The notes: generated from the sequence alone by a model not told the origin. Shown: positions 53,415 through 62,268, numbered from the stretch's first letter. The stretch: DNA of 64,000 bases from Pseudonocardiales bacterium (GCA_019244165.1 JAFATA010000003.1:1-64000), one strand, 5' to 3'. Translations and numbers: made by a program.

Positions 53415-56114
53415 GTGACGTCTGTTGACAGCATTGCCCGGTTGCGGCAGGACTCCCTGTCGGAGACGTGGTTGTTCACCGGGCGCCACACGGTCTTGAC
53501 GCGGATCGTGGCGTGGATCCGCGCGGAGGTACCCGGCGCGTTCGTGGTGACCGGATCGGCGGGCAGCGGGAAGTCTGCCGTGGTGGGGCGCATCGTCGCG
53601 CTGTCCGAGCCCGCGCAGCGACGAGTGGTGCTGGAGCACGCGCCCCTCGAGCCGGGGGACCCAGACCCCGGCATGGGCGCTGTCGATGCTGACGTGCACC
53701 TTCGGGGCATGGGAGCCCAGGACCTCGTGACCGTCCTGGCAGATCGTCTCCAGCTGCCCGCACCGAGGAGCTGCTGGCAACTTGTCGAGGCAGTGACGGA
53801 GATGCCGTCCCCGCCGCTCCTCGTGTTCGACGGGCTGGACGAGGCGATCTTCGAGCAGGCTACCGAGCTGGTGACAGACCTGCTGGTTCCGCTCAGCGTG
53901 GTGGCGCGCGTGCTGCTCGCGACCCGGCACCAGGAGTTCGGGTGGCGTCCGCCGCTGTCCGGCCAGGAAGCCTCCGCCCAGCTGGGTGACCTGTTCGGAG
54001 CGAACACGTCGGTCGTCAACCTGGACGCCGAGCCGGACACCAGGCACGACATCGAGCAGTACCTGACCCGCCGGCTGCGCTCCGCTGGCCGCGCTGATCT
54101 CGTGCCGCGGGTGGCGTCGGCGCTCGCCAGGACGGCAACCGCTTGGCAGGGCGGGTTCCTCTATGCCCGCACCGTGGTCTCCCAGCTTGCGCGAGGGGTC
54201 ATCGACGCCCAGGAGCAGGGCTGGGAAGAACAGCTTGCCGCGACGACCGCCGGGGCCCTGGAGCACGACCTATCGAGCGGGACCCTGCTGCGGGACGGCG
54301 TGGAGCTTCCCGACGCCGCAAAGGACCTGCTGCGCGCGCTTGCCTGGGGAATGGGTCGGGGCCTGCCGGGAGAAGGGGTGTGGGAGGCGGCGGCCACCGC
54401 GCTGAGCCCGAACGGTGTCACCTACCGCGCCACCGACCTGGACTGGGTGCTCGAACGCTACGGGTGCTACATCGTCGCGGATGAGCAGGACGGTGAGACG
54501 GTCTACCGGCTCTCGCATCGCACGTTCGTCGAGCACCTCCTCGCCTCCTCCCCGAAGGCGGCTGGCCGCGCGGCGAGCCAGGCACTGGCCGAAGCACTGG
54601 TCGCCTTCACCCAGGAGCAAACCACGACCGATCTCTGTAGTCCCTACCTGCGGCGTCACCTGCCCCGGCACGCCGCGCACGGAGGTCCCGACGCGATTGC
54701 AGCGCTGCGCCGGCTGGCCGAGACCGACGCCGAGCGCTACCTGCCCGGCCTCGCTAGCGCGCTATGCGACTCCGTCACCTATTTGCTCGCGGTGGGCAGC
54801 CGCGAGGCTGCGCTGGTCACCACCCAGCACGCTGTCGACACCTACCGGACGCTGGTGGACGCCAACCCCGGTACCTACCTGCCCGGCCTCGCGGCTGCGC
54901 TAGGCAGCCTCGCGGCTCAACACGGCGACCTGAGCCAGCACGACGTCGCCCTGATTCCCGCCCAAGAGGCGACCGACATCTGCCAGCGGTTGACCAAGGC
55001 CTCTCCTGAGGTCTACCTCACCCCCTTCCTCATGTCGCTGCAGAACCTCACCTACCACCTCGCGGCCCTCGACCGGAGCTCCGCTGCTCTCGACGTGTAC
55101 ACCGACTACATCGAGGCATTCGCCGCGGTGCCGACCCTCCGAGACTCCTTGATCATCGAGCGGGCGGGGTTCCACATCAACCACGGGAATGCCTCCACCG
55201 GGCTGCGTGAGCTGGTCACCCTGCTGTCGTTGGAGGATGGCCAGACCCCGGGCGCCGTCCTGCTGTCGGCGCGCCATGTCCTGCGCGCGCACCGCCTGCG
55301 GGACCCAGCCGCCGTAAACCAGGCTTGGCACGAGGTCACCGGGACCGAGCAACCCGACTGGCTTGCCCTCACCCTGACCCAGATCGGCCTGGTCACCACG
55401 TGGATCACGGCACCGAGCTGGGCGAAGTCGAAAGACATCTTCACCGCGCACGCCGCGGAACTCCTGGACCAGCCAGCCGCCGTGGTCCTCGACGAGCTGA
55501 CACTGGTCGCTGCGGCGCAAGTCGAGCTGCACCAGCATCTTCTCACCGGGGTGCGGGAACTCGGCCTCGAAGTGGCCTACCGGCCCCTGTTGCTCCGAGA
55601 TCTGCTGATGGACTGGGTCAAGCTGAAGGACTGGCGGGAGTCGCAGTCCTTCGCCGAGAAGCACGCCAGGGATCTGCTCACCGGCGAGGCCGAGGTCGCG
55701 CTGCACCACCTCGGCAATCCCCTCGGCACGCTGGTGCACGTCGCGCTGATCCGCATCGCCCAGCGGGAGGGCTTCACGGCCGCCTACGCCTACGTGACCG
55801 ACCGCCGGATAGCGGCTGAGCGGATGCGGCGGGCGCTCACCACGGTGGAGCTGGACTCCATCGCCGAGCTTGCCGCGCTGGAGGGGCAGGTTTTCGGGGA
55901 GCGGTTTACTGCCGCCGCGCATCTTGCCCTCGCCGCCTCGCTCATGGGTGAAGTGGTGATCGACCACACCCGGCTGGAGGAGCTCGCCGAGCAGGCTACC
56001 CCCGCCGACCGTCAGCGAGTGGCCATCGAGGTCGCTGATCTCCTCAGGCGGGTCCCGGATCGGAGGAAGCTGCTGCGCACCCTGCCCGAGATCCTGCTCC
56101 GCCCGGACGGCTAG
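53415..56114 (+). CDS. STAND-type NTPase with TPR-like C-terminus, effector domain missing
   Basis: An 899-residue ATPase. Walker A GSAGSGKS at 47-54, Walker B LLVFDGLDE at 135-143, then sensor and winged-helix parts (RVLLATRHQEFGWRPP, and YRLSHRTFVEHLL). The C-terminal 450 residues are TPR-like, with repeats DTYRTLVDANPGTYLPGLAA. Actinomycete relatives carry an N-terminal protease, CHAT or other effector; here the protein begins 20 residues before the conserved TWLFTGRHTVL, so the effector is absent or supplied in trans. Such proteins act in phage defence or development. GTG at 53415; it ends convergent with, and overlapping, senB by 4 nt. Confidence 0.75.
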   Translation: MTSVDSIARLRQDSLSETWLFTGRHTVLTRIVAWIRAEVPGAFVVTGSAGSGKSAVVGRIVALSEPAQRRVVLEHAPLEPGDPDPGMGAVDADVHLRGMGAQDLVTVLADRLQLPAPRSCWQLVEAVTEMPSPPLLVFDGLDEAIFEQATELVTDLLVPLSVVARVLLATRHQEFGWRPPLSGQEASAQLGDLFGANTSVVNLDAEPDTRHDIEQYLTRRLRSAGRADLVPRVASALARTATAWQGGFLYARTVVSQLARGVIDAQEQGWEEQLAATTAGALEHDLSSGTLLRDGVELPDAAKDLLRALAWGMGRGLPGEGVWEAAATALSPNGVTYRATDLDWVLERYGCYIVADEQDGETVYRLSHRTFVEHLLASSPKAAGRAASQALAEALVAFTQEQTTTDLCSPYLRRHLPRHAAHGGPDAIAALRRLAETDAERYLPGLASALCDSVTYLLAVGSREAALVTTQHAVDTYRTLVDANPGTYLPGLAAALGSLAAQHGDLSQHDVALIPAQEATDICQRLTKASPEVYLTPFLMSLQNLTYHLAALDRSSAALDVYTDYIEAFAAVPTLRDSLIIERAGFHINHGNASTGLRELVTLLSLEDGQTPGAVLLSARHVLRAHRLRDPAAVNQAWHEVTGTEQPDWLALTLTQIGLVTTWITAPSWAKSKDIFTAHAAELLDQPAAVVLDELTLVAAAQVELHQHLLTGVRELGLEVAYRPLLLRDLLMDWVKLKDWRESQSFAEKHARDLLTGEAEVALHHLGNPLGTLVHVALIRIAQREGFTAAYAYVTDRRIAAERMRRALTTVELDSIAELAALEGQVFGERFTAAAHLALAASLMGEVVIDHTRLEELAEQATPADRQRVAIEVADLLRRVPDRRKLLRTLPEILLRPDG

Positions 56115-57091
56115 TGATCGCCAGCGGGTCGTGCGGGCGCGAGCTCGGTGAGGAGTTGGCGCCAGCTGTCGCGCTCGCGTTCCGGCGCTACGAGAGGGCG
56201 CAGGGTGGTGCAGTGGTGATGCAGCTCGTGGTACCAGTGCTCGTTGGTCTCGGCGTGCACCAGCAGCTGGGCGAGCTGAGCGGGATCGCCCGGGGGGAAG
56301 TAGCCGGGGTAGTCGGGGCCCAGGATGCCGACCGTGCCGGGAATGCGGGTGCTGATGATGGGTACCCGGGCGGCCAAGGCCTCGGAGACCACGTTGGCGC
56401 CGCCCTCATGCCGGGAGGTGAGCAGCAGCAGCCTGCTCGCGGCCAGCAGCCGCAGCGCCTGCGATCGGGGGAGCTCGCCGAGCCAGTGGTAGCGCGGGTT
56501 CTCGCGGTCCTCGCGGGCGGCGCGTTCTGCTAGCTCACGGTCGATCACCGCGCCGGCGTGCCGGATCCGAAGCCGCGAGCCGGTGGGCAGCAACCGCGCG
56601 GCCGCCGCGGCCAGCAGCGGGTCCTTGACCGGGCGGAGGTGGGCGAGCAGCAGCACGTCGAAGTGCTCCGGCGAGGGTGGCCCAGCTGGTGACGGAGTCG
56701 GTGGCAGTGTCGGCACGGATTGGTACACCACGTGGGTGCGGGCGCGCAGGTGCCCGGGGAGCGCCTGGACACCGAGCTGCTGCAACACGACCAGCCGATC
56801 CGCCAGCTCGAGTACGGGGTGGTCCGCCTCGGTCAGCTCGGGGTAGAGATCGGTGCCGGTGAGTGCCAGCACCACGGGTGCCTCGGGGTGCTGCGCCCGG
56901 AACCGCCGGATGGCCTCGGCGCTGCGCCGGGCGTGCAGTGCCACCAGCAGGTCAGCGGGGTGATCGTGGTAGTCCTGGACCAGCTCCACCTGGTGTCCCA
57001 GCTCGCGCAGGATGGCCCTCCAGCGCACCGCGGTGACCCGGTTGCCGTGGTGGCTGCCTGGGGAGGCGGGAGTGACCAGGCAGATACGCAT
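56111..57091 (-). CDS. senB: SenB-like selenosugar synthase (glycosyltransferase)
   Basis: A 326-residue GT-B enzyme of the TIGR04348 group. MRICLVTPASPGSHHGNRVT starts the acceptor domain; LALTGTDLYPEL, LLLAHLRPVKDP and HEGGANVVSEALAARVPIIS give the donor side. In the selenoneine pathway SenB joins selenophosphate to a UDP-sugar to form a selenosugar, the Se donor for SenA. The ATG at 57091 overlaps the senA stop as TGATG, so translation is coupled. The assignment rests on sequence pattern and on the senA neighbour. The 3' end overlaps the convergent STAND gene by 4 nt. Confidence 0.8.
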   Translation of the reverse strand: MRICLVTPASPGSHHGNRVTAVRWRAILRELGHQVELVQDYHDHPADLLVALHARRSAEAIRRFRAQHPEAPVVLALTGTDLYPELTEADHPVLELADRLVVLQQLGVQALPGHLRARTHVVYQSVPTLPPTPSPAGPPSPEHFDVLLLAHLRPVKDPLLAAAAARLLPTGSRLRIRHAGAVIDRELAERAAREDRENPRYHWLGELPRSQALRLLAASRLLLLTSRHEGGANVVSEALAARVPIISTRIPGTVGILGPDYPGYFPPGDPAQLAQLLVHAETNEHWYHELHHHCTTLRPLVAPERERDSWRQLLTELAPARPAGDH

Positions 57092-58398
57092 CAGCGGAGG
57101 GCGGCCGTGCGAAACCCGGCCAGCACGTCGCGGCGATCCGGGGTGAAGTAGTTGCGCAGCGTGGCACGCAGCAGCCGGGAGCGGGTGGCCCAGGCGCCGC
57201 CCCGCAGCACTTTCCGGGTGCCAAACCACGGCCAGGAGTTCTCGCGGTAGGCGTCCTGCTCGAAGTTGGGGTAGGGCAGGAAGGTGGAGGCGGTCCATTC
57301 CCAGAGATTGCCGATCAGCTGCCGGCAGCCAAAGGCGCTCTCGCCCGCCGGGTAGGCCGCCACATCCACGGTGCCCAGGAACCGCCAGTCCAGGTTGGCG
57401 TGCCGGGAGGCGATCGGCTCGCTACCCCAGGGGAACCGTCGCCGCGTGGGGCGCAGCCCGCCCGCGCCGTCGGGCTCCCCGATCGCCGCGGCCTCCCATT
57501 CGGCTTCGCTGGGGAGCCGCCGCCCAGCCCAGCGGCAGTACGCGTCGGCTTCATACCAGCACACGTGGCTGACCGGATGGTGTGGCTCCAGGCCCACCCA
57601 GCGGTCGAAGTCCCTCCGCTGCCAGCCCTCAGGGCCGCGCCGCCAGTACCCGGGGGCGTGCGCGGCTGCGCCGGTACGCCACGCCCAGCCCGCCTCGCTC
57701 CACAGCTCACGCCGGGCGTACCCGCCGTCGTCGACGAACCGCGTGTACTCCACCTGGGTGACGGGGACGCGGGCGATCGCGAACGGGGCAAGCTGCACCG
57801 GGTGCGCCCACTTCTCGTTGTCGTACACGAATCCCTCATCGCGGTCGGCGCCGAGCAGGAAGGTCCCACCGGGAACCTCGGCATCCCCGGGCAGCGGGCC
57901 CGCCTCGGCCGGGTCGACCTGGACGCCCGCCAGCGCCGGCGGCGGGTACCCGAGCGTCTGCCGGGTGTAGGTGAGCGCCTCGGTGTGCATGTCGTGGTGA
58001 TGCACGGCGTATCGGGTGATGTAGCGCAGCTGCGCCGTCGCCTCCGGCCGGTGCAGCCGGGCGGTCACCCGGTCGGTGACCTCGGCGATGTAGCGCAGGG
58101 TCTCCTCCCGCGAGGGCAGGCGCAACCACCATCGCGTGTCGTGCGGGATCGCGGCGGAGTCCCAGATCGCGTCGGCGTGCTCAATGAGGGGCGGCTCGGC
58201 GAGCTCGCGGCGCAGCACGAAGCTCTCCTGAAACCACGTCACGTGGCCGATCTCCCAGAGCAGCGGATTGATGATCGCCAGTTGGGGGCCGATCAGCTGC
58301 TCGTCGGTCAGATCTGCCACCAGGCCGGTCAGCCCTCCTGCCGCGTCCCGTACCCACCCGACCAGCTCGTCTCCCATGATCTCGTTGCTGATACCCAC
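57091..58398 (-). CDS. senA: SenA-like selenoneine synthase (EgtB homologue)
   Basis: A 435-residue non-heme iron enzyme. DinB-like N-terminal domain with iron ligands His52 (GHVTWFQE), His134 and His138 (VHHHDMHTE), at EgtB-like positions. The FGE-sulfatase/C-type lectin-like domain at 175-434 contains PVTQVEYTRFVDDGGY, HPVSHVCWYEADAYCRWAG, RLPSEAEWEAAA and LRGGAWATRSRLLRATLRNY. EgtB makes hercynyl-sulfoxide for ergothioneine; SenA makes the C-Se bond of selenoneine. The neighbouring senB decides for SenA. GTG at 58398 behind GGGAGGGAGC. No senC (SelD-like) gene is adjacent. Confidence 0.8.
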   Translation of the reverse strand: MGISNEIMGDELVGWVRDAAGGLTGLVADLTDEQLIGPQLAIINPLLWEIGHVTWFQESFVLRRELAEPPLIEHADAIWDSAAIPHDTRWWLRLPSREETLRYIAEVTDRVTARLHRPEATAQLRYITRYAVHHHDMHTEALTYTRQTLGYPPPALAGVQVDPAEAGPLPGDAEVPGGTFLLGADRDEGFVYDNEKWAHPVQLAPFAIARVPVTQVEYTRFVDDGGYARRELWSEAGWAWRTGAAAHAPGYWRRGPEGWQRRDFDRWVGLEPHHPVSHVCWYEADAYCRWAGRRLPSEAEWEAAAIGEPDGAGGLRPTRRRFPWGSEPIASRHANLDWRFLGTVDVAAYPAGESAFGCRQLIGNLWEWTASTFLPYPNFEQDAYRENSWPWFGTRKVLRGGAWATRSRLLRATLRNYFTPDRRDVLAGFRTAALR

Positions 58399-58547
58399 CG
58401 TCAGCTCCCTCCCGCCGGCCGAGCGCCCGAATAATCAGGGTCGATGGACGAGAAGCTCACGGGCACACCGCACCAGAAGCGGGAAATCTATGGGGTCAGC
58501 GGCGCGACTCCTCTCGATGGTGCGGATGCCGGAAACGACAGTCCTCG

Positions 58548-58793
58548 CTATCTGGACTTTCTTGCAAGCACGGCCCGCAAGGCGTTGTCCACTCCGGCTA
58601 GGTCGTTGTTGATCTCCCCAACGATCGATCCGACTGGCTCGGTCCTTTCGGTAACCAAGTGGAGGCCGGTGTTGACTTCGCGGAGCTTGACGTCAACGCG
58701 CCGGAGAACGAGTGCAATACTGATCAGATAGGCAGCGAGCACCAGCACGGTGAGCCCTGCGCCGATAATTGTGATGATAGCGGTCGGCGGCAT
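58548..58793 (-). CDS. small single-pass membrane protein 5 of the five-gene cluster
   Basis: About 81 residues. One N-terminal membrane helix (IGAGLTVLVLAAYLISIALV), then an amphipathic helix of about 50 residues (RVDVKLREVNTGLHLVTERT, then NNDLAGVDNALRAVLARKSR). The ATG at 58793 has GAGGAG about 9 nt upstream; a GTG three codons earlier sits too close to that site. It is the last gene of the tightly packed series (3 nt after gene 4). The layout resembles DUF948-like or dimeric signal-helix proteins, but no family is recognised. Confidence 0.7.
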   Translation of the reverse strand: MPPTAIITIIGAGLTVLVLAAYLISIALVLRRVDVKLREVNTGLHLVTERTEPVGSIVGEINNDLAGVDNALRAVLARKSR

Positions 58794-58805
58794 GTAGTTC
58801 ACTCC

Positions 58806-59054
58806 TCACAGGAGGCGGTCAACAGCCTTCACATAGCGGGTGAGGCCAGCCCCCACCCCTTTCACGGCGTCGCGGGTGGGTATCAGCGCCTTCACATCGT
58901 CGACTGCGATGACGATACCTCCGGCCTGATCGTGAATAGTGTCGATCTGCTTCCCGACGTCGAGGGCGGATCTCGCCAGGCGCTGCAGGAGCACCACCAC
59001 GACGGGTATGACCACGAAGAAAAAGATCGCGTCGCCGGCCCACCACAGTGCCAT
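58806..59054 (-). CDS. small single-pass membrane protein 4 of the five-gene cluster
   Basis: An 82-residue protein. The membrane helix is at the N-terminus (AIFFFVVIPVVVVLLQRL), followed by a heptad-like helix (ALDVGKQIDTIHDQAGGIVI, then LIPTRDAVKGVGAGL). ATG behind GAGGAGGCGACG. It lies 15 nt after gene 3 and 3 nt before gene 5. Function unknown; the topology is the same as in the other four. Confidence 0.7.
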   Translation of the reverse strand: MALWWAGDAIFFFVVIPVVVVLLQRLARSALDVGKQIDTIHDQAGGIVIAVDDVKALIPTRDAVKGVGAGLTRYVKAVDRLL

Positions 59055-59069
59055 CGTCGCCTCCTCGTC

Positions 59070-59438
59070 TTAGCTTCGCTTTATCACGGGGTCCTGAGCT
59101 ACTGCGGGTTGCCAGCCAGTTCCGGAGGTCTGGGCCGGCGTCTGCTGCGAGGTCTGGGCCGGCGTCTGCTGCGAAGCCAGCGACTCAGCCTTCTGTGTGA
59201 TCGCCGGCAGCGCTCCGGCGATCGCGTTCAGCTTTCGGTTCAGGATCGCGGCGCCGGCGCCAACGAGGAACACGTCCCCTTGGATCGCCCTGATGATCCC
59301 GCCACCACTCACCTGTCTGAGGGCGTTGGCGATGGAGCGCAGCCGGTGAGTGATCAATATGACGAACAGCGCCAACACGACCACCAGGGCCACGATCTCG
59401 ATGACGGTGAAGGTCACGAGCAGTGCCGTACTCATCAC
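59070..59438 (-). CDS. small membrane protein 3 of the five-gene cluster, with tandem repeat tail
   Basis: A 122-residue protein, the longest of the five. Membrane helix IEIVALVVVLALFVILI near the N-terminus, then LRSIANALRQVSGGGIIRAI and AAILNRKLNAIAGALPAI helices. The C-terminal tail carries QTPAQTSQ twice, encoded by a perfect 24-bp tandem repeat (59127-59174). The GTG at 59438 overlaps the stop of gene 2 as GTGA; an ATG follows one codon on. Function unknown. Confidence 0.7.
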   Translation of the reverse strand: MMSTALLVTFTVIEIVALVVVLALFVILITHRLRSIANALRQVSGGGIIRAIQGDVFLVGAGAAILNRKLNAIAGALPAITQKAESLASQQTPAQTSQQTPAQTSGTGWQPAVAQDPVIKRS

Positions 59439-59707
59439 GCCCCCACCCCCAGAAGTCGAGCATGACGACGCATCTCGTCCATGACCTCATCCAGGCTATC
59501 CGCGACGGCGAGCGCGACCTTGATGTTGGCCGTGTTGCCGGCAACCCCCTGCGCCACGCTCCCCAGTCCCTGCACGCTGGCTTCGATGGAGCGGACGAGG
59601 TAGAGGAGCAAACTGAGAAGCGCGATCACGGCGACTATCACGATCGCCCCGATAACCAGCAGAACCTGCCAGAACGTGATCTCCTTGGCAGCAAGAGCTA
59701 AGACCAT
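59435..59707 (-). CDS. small single-pass membrane protein 2 of the five-gene cluster
   Basis: A 90-residue protein. Membrane helix VLLVIGAIVIVAVIALLSLL, then YLVRSIEASVQGLGSVAQGV and DSLDEVMDEMRRHARLL, an amphipathic helix with small residues at regular spacing that could pair with a partner. ATG at 59707 behind GGGAGGGTAACG. It is 2 nt after gene 1 and overlaps gene 3 by 4 nt, so the cluster is a single translation-coupled unit. Confidence 0.72.
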   Translation of the reverse strand: MVLALAAKEITFWQVLLVIGAIVIVAVIALLSLLLYLVRSIEASVQGLGSVAQGVAGNTANIKVALAVADSLDEVMDEMRRHARLLGVGA

Positions 59708-59709
59708 CG

Positions 59710-59973
59710 TTACCCTCCCAATGCTTGCCGAGCGGCCCGAGCGCCCCGGAGGATGCTCTGGAGCGTGGCGTTCGTGCGGGTCAGCTCCGCGAGCGGCTGC
59801 GTGGTCGACCGTGTCGCCTCGAGCTCACGAGCCGCTGCGCGTGCCTGCCCGTTGATCCGGGATGCAAGCACCAGGAGCACACTGACAACGAGCACCACGA
59901 CCACCACGACCACCAACCCGATGATCAGCCCCACCCACCAGCCAGTGAGGTGCGGCTCCCCCAACTCATTCAA
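59710..59973 (-). CDS. small single-pass membrane protein 1 of the five-gene cluster
   Basis: An 87-residue protein and first gene of the series. A short N-terminus (MNELGEPHLTG) leads into a long valine-rich membrane helix (GLIIGLVVVVVVVLVVSVLL) and a C-terminal helix with Arg/Thr/Gln (ARELEATRSTTQPLAELTRT). The start is TTG at 59973 with GGAGG 5 nt upstream, a clear signal. Transcription probably starts in the 540-bp gap to its right. No family recognised. Confidence 0.72.
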   Translation of the reverse strand: MNELGEPHLTGWWVGLIIGLVVVVVVVLVVSVLLVLASRINGQARAAARELEATRSTTQPLAELTRTNATLQSILRGARAARQALGG

Positions 59974-60516
59974 TGCTACCTCCAGCCCTGCGAGAAATGT
60001 CCTAATGTTCGATCAGGTTCGGAACACGACTCGTTTCTCTATTAAGTTCGTACCTAGCTCGCTTGGGCCGGCAAAGCCGGTAAGATCATGAGTTAGCAGG
60101 GAGTTTACACTCGATTACGAGCTGAGGTAAGTGGCAGTATGAGAAGCGCAGCACCGCGCGGCGTGTTGGCCGCCGCTCAAGGTGCCGATGGTGGCGTCGG
60201 TGGCGTCGTCGGCGGTGCCGATGTCTGCGATGTGAGCAGGCCTCGTCGGTGTGGTGGCGGGTTGGTCGTCAGGGTGGCGGCAAAGTGTCCCGCCGTCCTC
60301 ACCCATCGATGCGGTACGGCAACGAGTTCATCGGCTGAGGGACGTGGGGTGACCGCCACATCCCGCCACCGGCACCGCTGTGCCACCCGGCGGATAGCAG
60401 GAGACGCTACCCCGATAGACCGCGTCCGGAATGCCCGATTCTCTCGGCGATATGCTTTCGTTACACTCTGACGGAGGTGGTGTGACGGGCACGACGCGCT
60501 GACTGTAGGTGAACTC
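59974..60516. other. divergent intergenic region upstream of the small membrane protein cluster
   Basis: These 543 bases separate the five-gene cluster from the XRE regulator. I see no convincing gene. There is GC-rich low-complexity sequence near 60180-60230 with GGTGCCGATG repeated, and a short hairpin CCGGC-AAA-GCCGG near 60070. The left third (59990-60130) is AT-richer and could hold the cluster promoter. Confidence 0.4.
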
Positions 60517-61431
60517 ATGACAGCTCAAAGAGATCGTGACCTGTACCGTGGTCAGATACCGGCCCACTGGCAGGGCAAGCCAACCGTGCTGCGGATCGCG
60601 GTGGGTAGCAAGCTGCGTCGGCTGCGTGAGGCCAGCGGAGTTACCCGTGACGCTGCCGGATACGTCATCCGCGCATCCAGTAGTAAGATCAGCCGGCTGG
60701 AACTGGGAAGGGTCAGCTTCAAGGAACGTGATGTTGCTGATCTACTCACCCTCTACGGCATCACCGACGCCCAAGAGCGCGAGGCCTTCCTCGCACTGGT
60801 CCGCCAGGCCAACGCACCCGGCTGGTGGCAAGAGTACGGCGACGTTTTGCCGAACTGGTTTGAGACCTATCTCGGTCTGGAGCAGGCCGCCTCGATGATC
60901 CGTACCTACGAGCCTGCGCTCGTGCCCGGCCTGCTGCAGACCGAGGACTACGCCCGCGCCGTGATCCAACGCCGTCACGTGCAAGCCTCTGCCAGTGACG
61001 TCGGACGCCGCATTGCGTTACGGATAGCCCGTCAAGAGTTCCTCACCCAGGCTGGAGCACCCTACCTATGGGTAGCGCTGGATGAGTCAGCTCTGCGCCG
61101 ACCGTTGGGCAGCCCGGCGGTCCAGCGTGCGCAGCTGCGGCACCTGATTGAGATGGCGCAGCGACCGAACATCAAACTGCAGGTCGTGCCGCTGCAGGTC
61201 GGTGGTCCCGTAGCGGTGGGTAGCCCGTTCACCATCCTGCGGTTTTCTGAGCCCGGCTTGCCGGACGTCGTCTACCTCGAACACCTCGACAGCGCCCTGT
61301 ACCTGGACAAGGAGCGCGACACGGTAAGCTACCTCGCGCTCATGGATAGCCTGTGTGTTGAGGCGGAATCACCCGACGCGTCGATCAGCTTCCTGCGCAG
61401 GATTATCGAGAGTCTCCCCAGCAACCCCTGA
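60517..61431 (+). CDS. XRE-family regulator with DUF5753 domain
   Basis: A 304-residue regulator. HTH at about 30-85 (LRRLREASGVTRDAAGYVIR, then SSSKISRLELGRVSFKERDV). The DUF5753 domain from about 105 to the end has WFETYLGLEQAASMIRTYEP, VPGLLQTEDYARAVIQ and VYLEHLDSALYLDKERDTVS. ATG at 60517 behind AGGTGA. Unlike the copy at 25704, no DUF397 gene follows; a SAV2177-type methyltransferase starts 15 nt downstream instead, which could be its partner. Confidence 0.9.
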   Translation: MTAQRDRDLYRGQIPAHWQGKPTVLRIAVGSKLRRLREASGVTRDAAGYVIRASSSKISRLELGRVSFKERDVADLLTLYGITDAQEREAFLALVRQANAPGWWQEYGDVLPNWFETYLGLEQAASMIRTYEPALVPGLLQTEDYARAVIQRRHVQASASDVGRRIALRIARQEFLTQAGAPYLWVALDESALRRPLGSPAVQRAQLRHLIEMAQRPNIKLQVVPLQVGGPVAVGSPFTILRFSEPGLPDVVYLEHLDSALYLDKERDTVSYLALMDSLCVEAESPDASISFLRRIIESLPSNP

Positions 61432-61446
61432 CAGAGGAGCCTCACC

Positions 61447-62268
61447 GTGGCCGACGAGCGGTTTCCCGACCCGCACTCCACGCTGACCGCTAAGATCAAT
61501 TTTGATCTGCCGCATACGGCGCGGGCCTGGAACTACTGGATGGGCGGCAAGGACAACTACCAGGTGGACCGCGCCGTCGGTGATGCCCTCGCCGCTGTGT
61601 ATCCGGACATCGTCACCATGGCCAAGCAGTCCCGGCAGTTCCTCATCCGTGTCGTGCGTTTCCTGGCCGGTGAGGCCGGGATGCGTCAGTTCCTCGATAT
61701 CGGCACCGGCCTGCCCACGATGCAGAACACCCACGAGGTCGCCCAGGCCATCGCGCCCGAGTCCCGGATCGTCTACGTCGACAACGACCCACTGGTGTTG
61801 ACGCACGCTCGTGTGCTACTGAGCAACACCACTCACGAGGGCGTGACCACCTACGTGGACGCCGACTTCCACAATCCGGAGTTGATCATCTCCGATGCCC
61901 GCAACGTGCTGAACTTCCGACAGCCGATCGCGGTCATGTTCATGGGCGTGCTCGGCCACGTCGCCGACTTCGACGAGATGCGCTCCATCGTGGCGCGGGT
62001 GATGGCCGCCGTCCCCTCCGGCAGCTACCTGGCGATGTACGAAGGCACCGATGACGACAAAGCCTACTGCGAAGCCTGTGCGAAGTGGGCGGAAACCGGA
62101 GCCGTCCCTTACATCGTGCGCAGCACCGAGCAAATCGGGCAGTGTTTCGACGGCCTGGAGATGGTGGACCCCGGTTTGGTACAGCTCACGCAGTGGCGGC
62201 CGGACACCCCCGAGGTCGGCAAGGTCCAGCCGATCAGCGCCTACGGAGCCGTGGCGCGCAAACCGTGA
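61447..62268 (+). CDS. SAV2177/DUF574-family SAM-dependent methyltransferase
   Basis: A 273-residue class I methyltransferase-like protein found almost only in actinomycetes. INFDLPHTARAWNYWMGGKD, QFLDIGTGLPTMQNTHEVAQ (SAM motif), RIVYVDNDPLVLTHARVLL and AVMFMGVLGHVADFDEMRSI are family signatures. These genes often lie next to XRE/DUF397-type regulators; the methyl acceptor is unknown. GTG at 61447 behind GAGGAG, 15 nt after the XRE gene, so probably the same operon. Confidence 0.9.
   Translation: MADERFPDPHSTLTAKINFDLPHTARAWNYWMGGKDNYQVDRAVGDALAAVYPDIVTMAKQSRQFLIRVVRFLAGEAGMRQFLDIGTGLPTMQNTHEVAQAIAPESRIVYVDNDPLVLTHARVLLSNTTHEGVTTYVDADFHNPELIISDARNVLNFRQPIAVMFMGVLGHVADFDEMRSIVARVMAAVPSGSYLAMYEGTDDDKAYCEACAKWAETGAVPYIVRSTEQIGQCFDGLEMVDPGLVQLTQWRPDTPEVGKVQPISAYGAVARKP

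Noticed and set aside
59127-59174. CRISPR-like or satellite repeat
   Set aside because: It is only two tandem 24-bp units inside a coding frame, without spacers.
60139-60518. Possible genes on either strand upstream of the XRE regulator
   Set aside because: Both frames are low-complexity, lack ribosome-binding sites and have no family resemblance.
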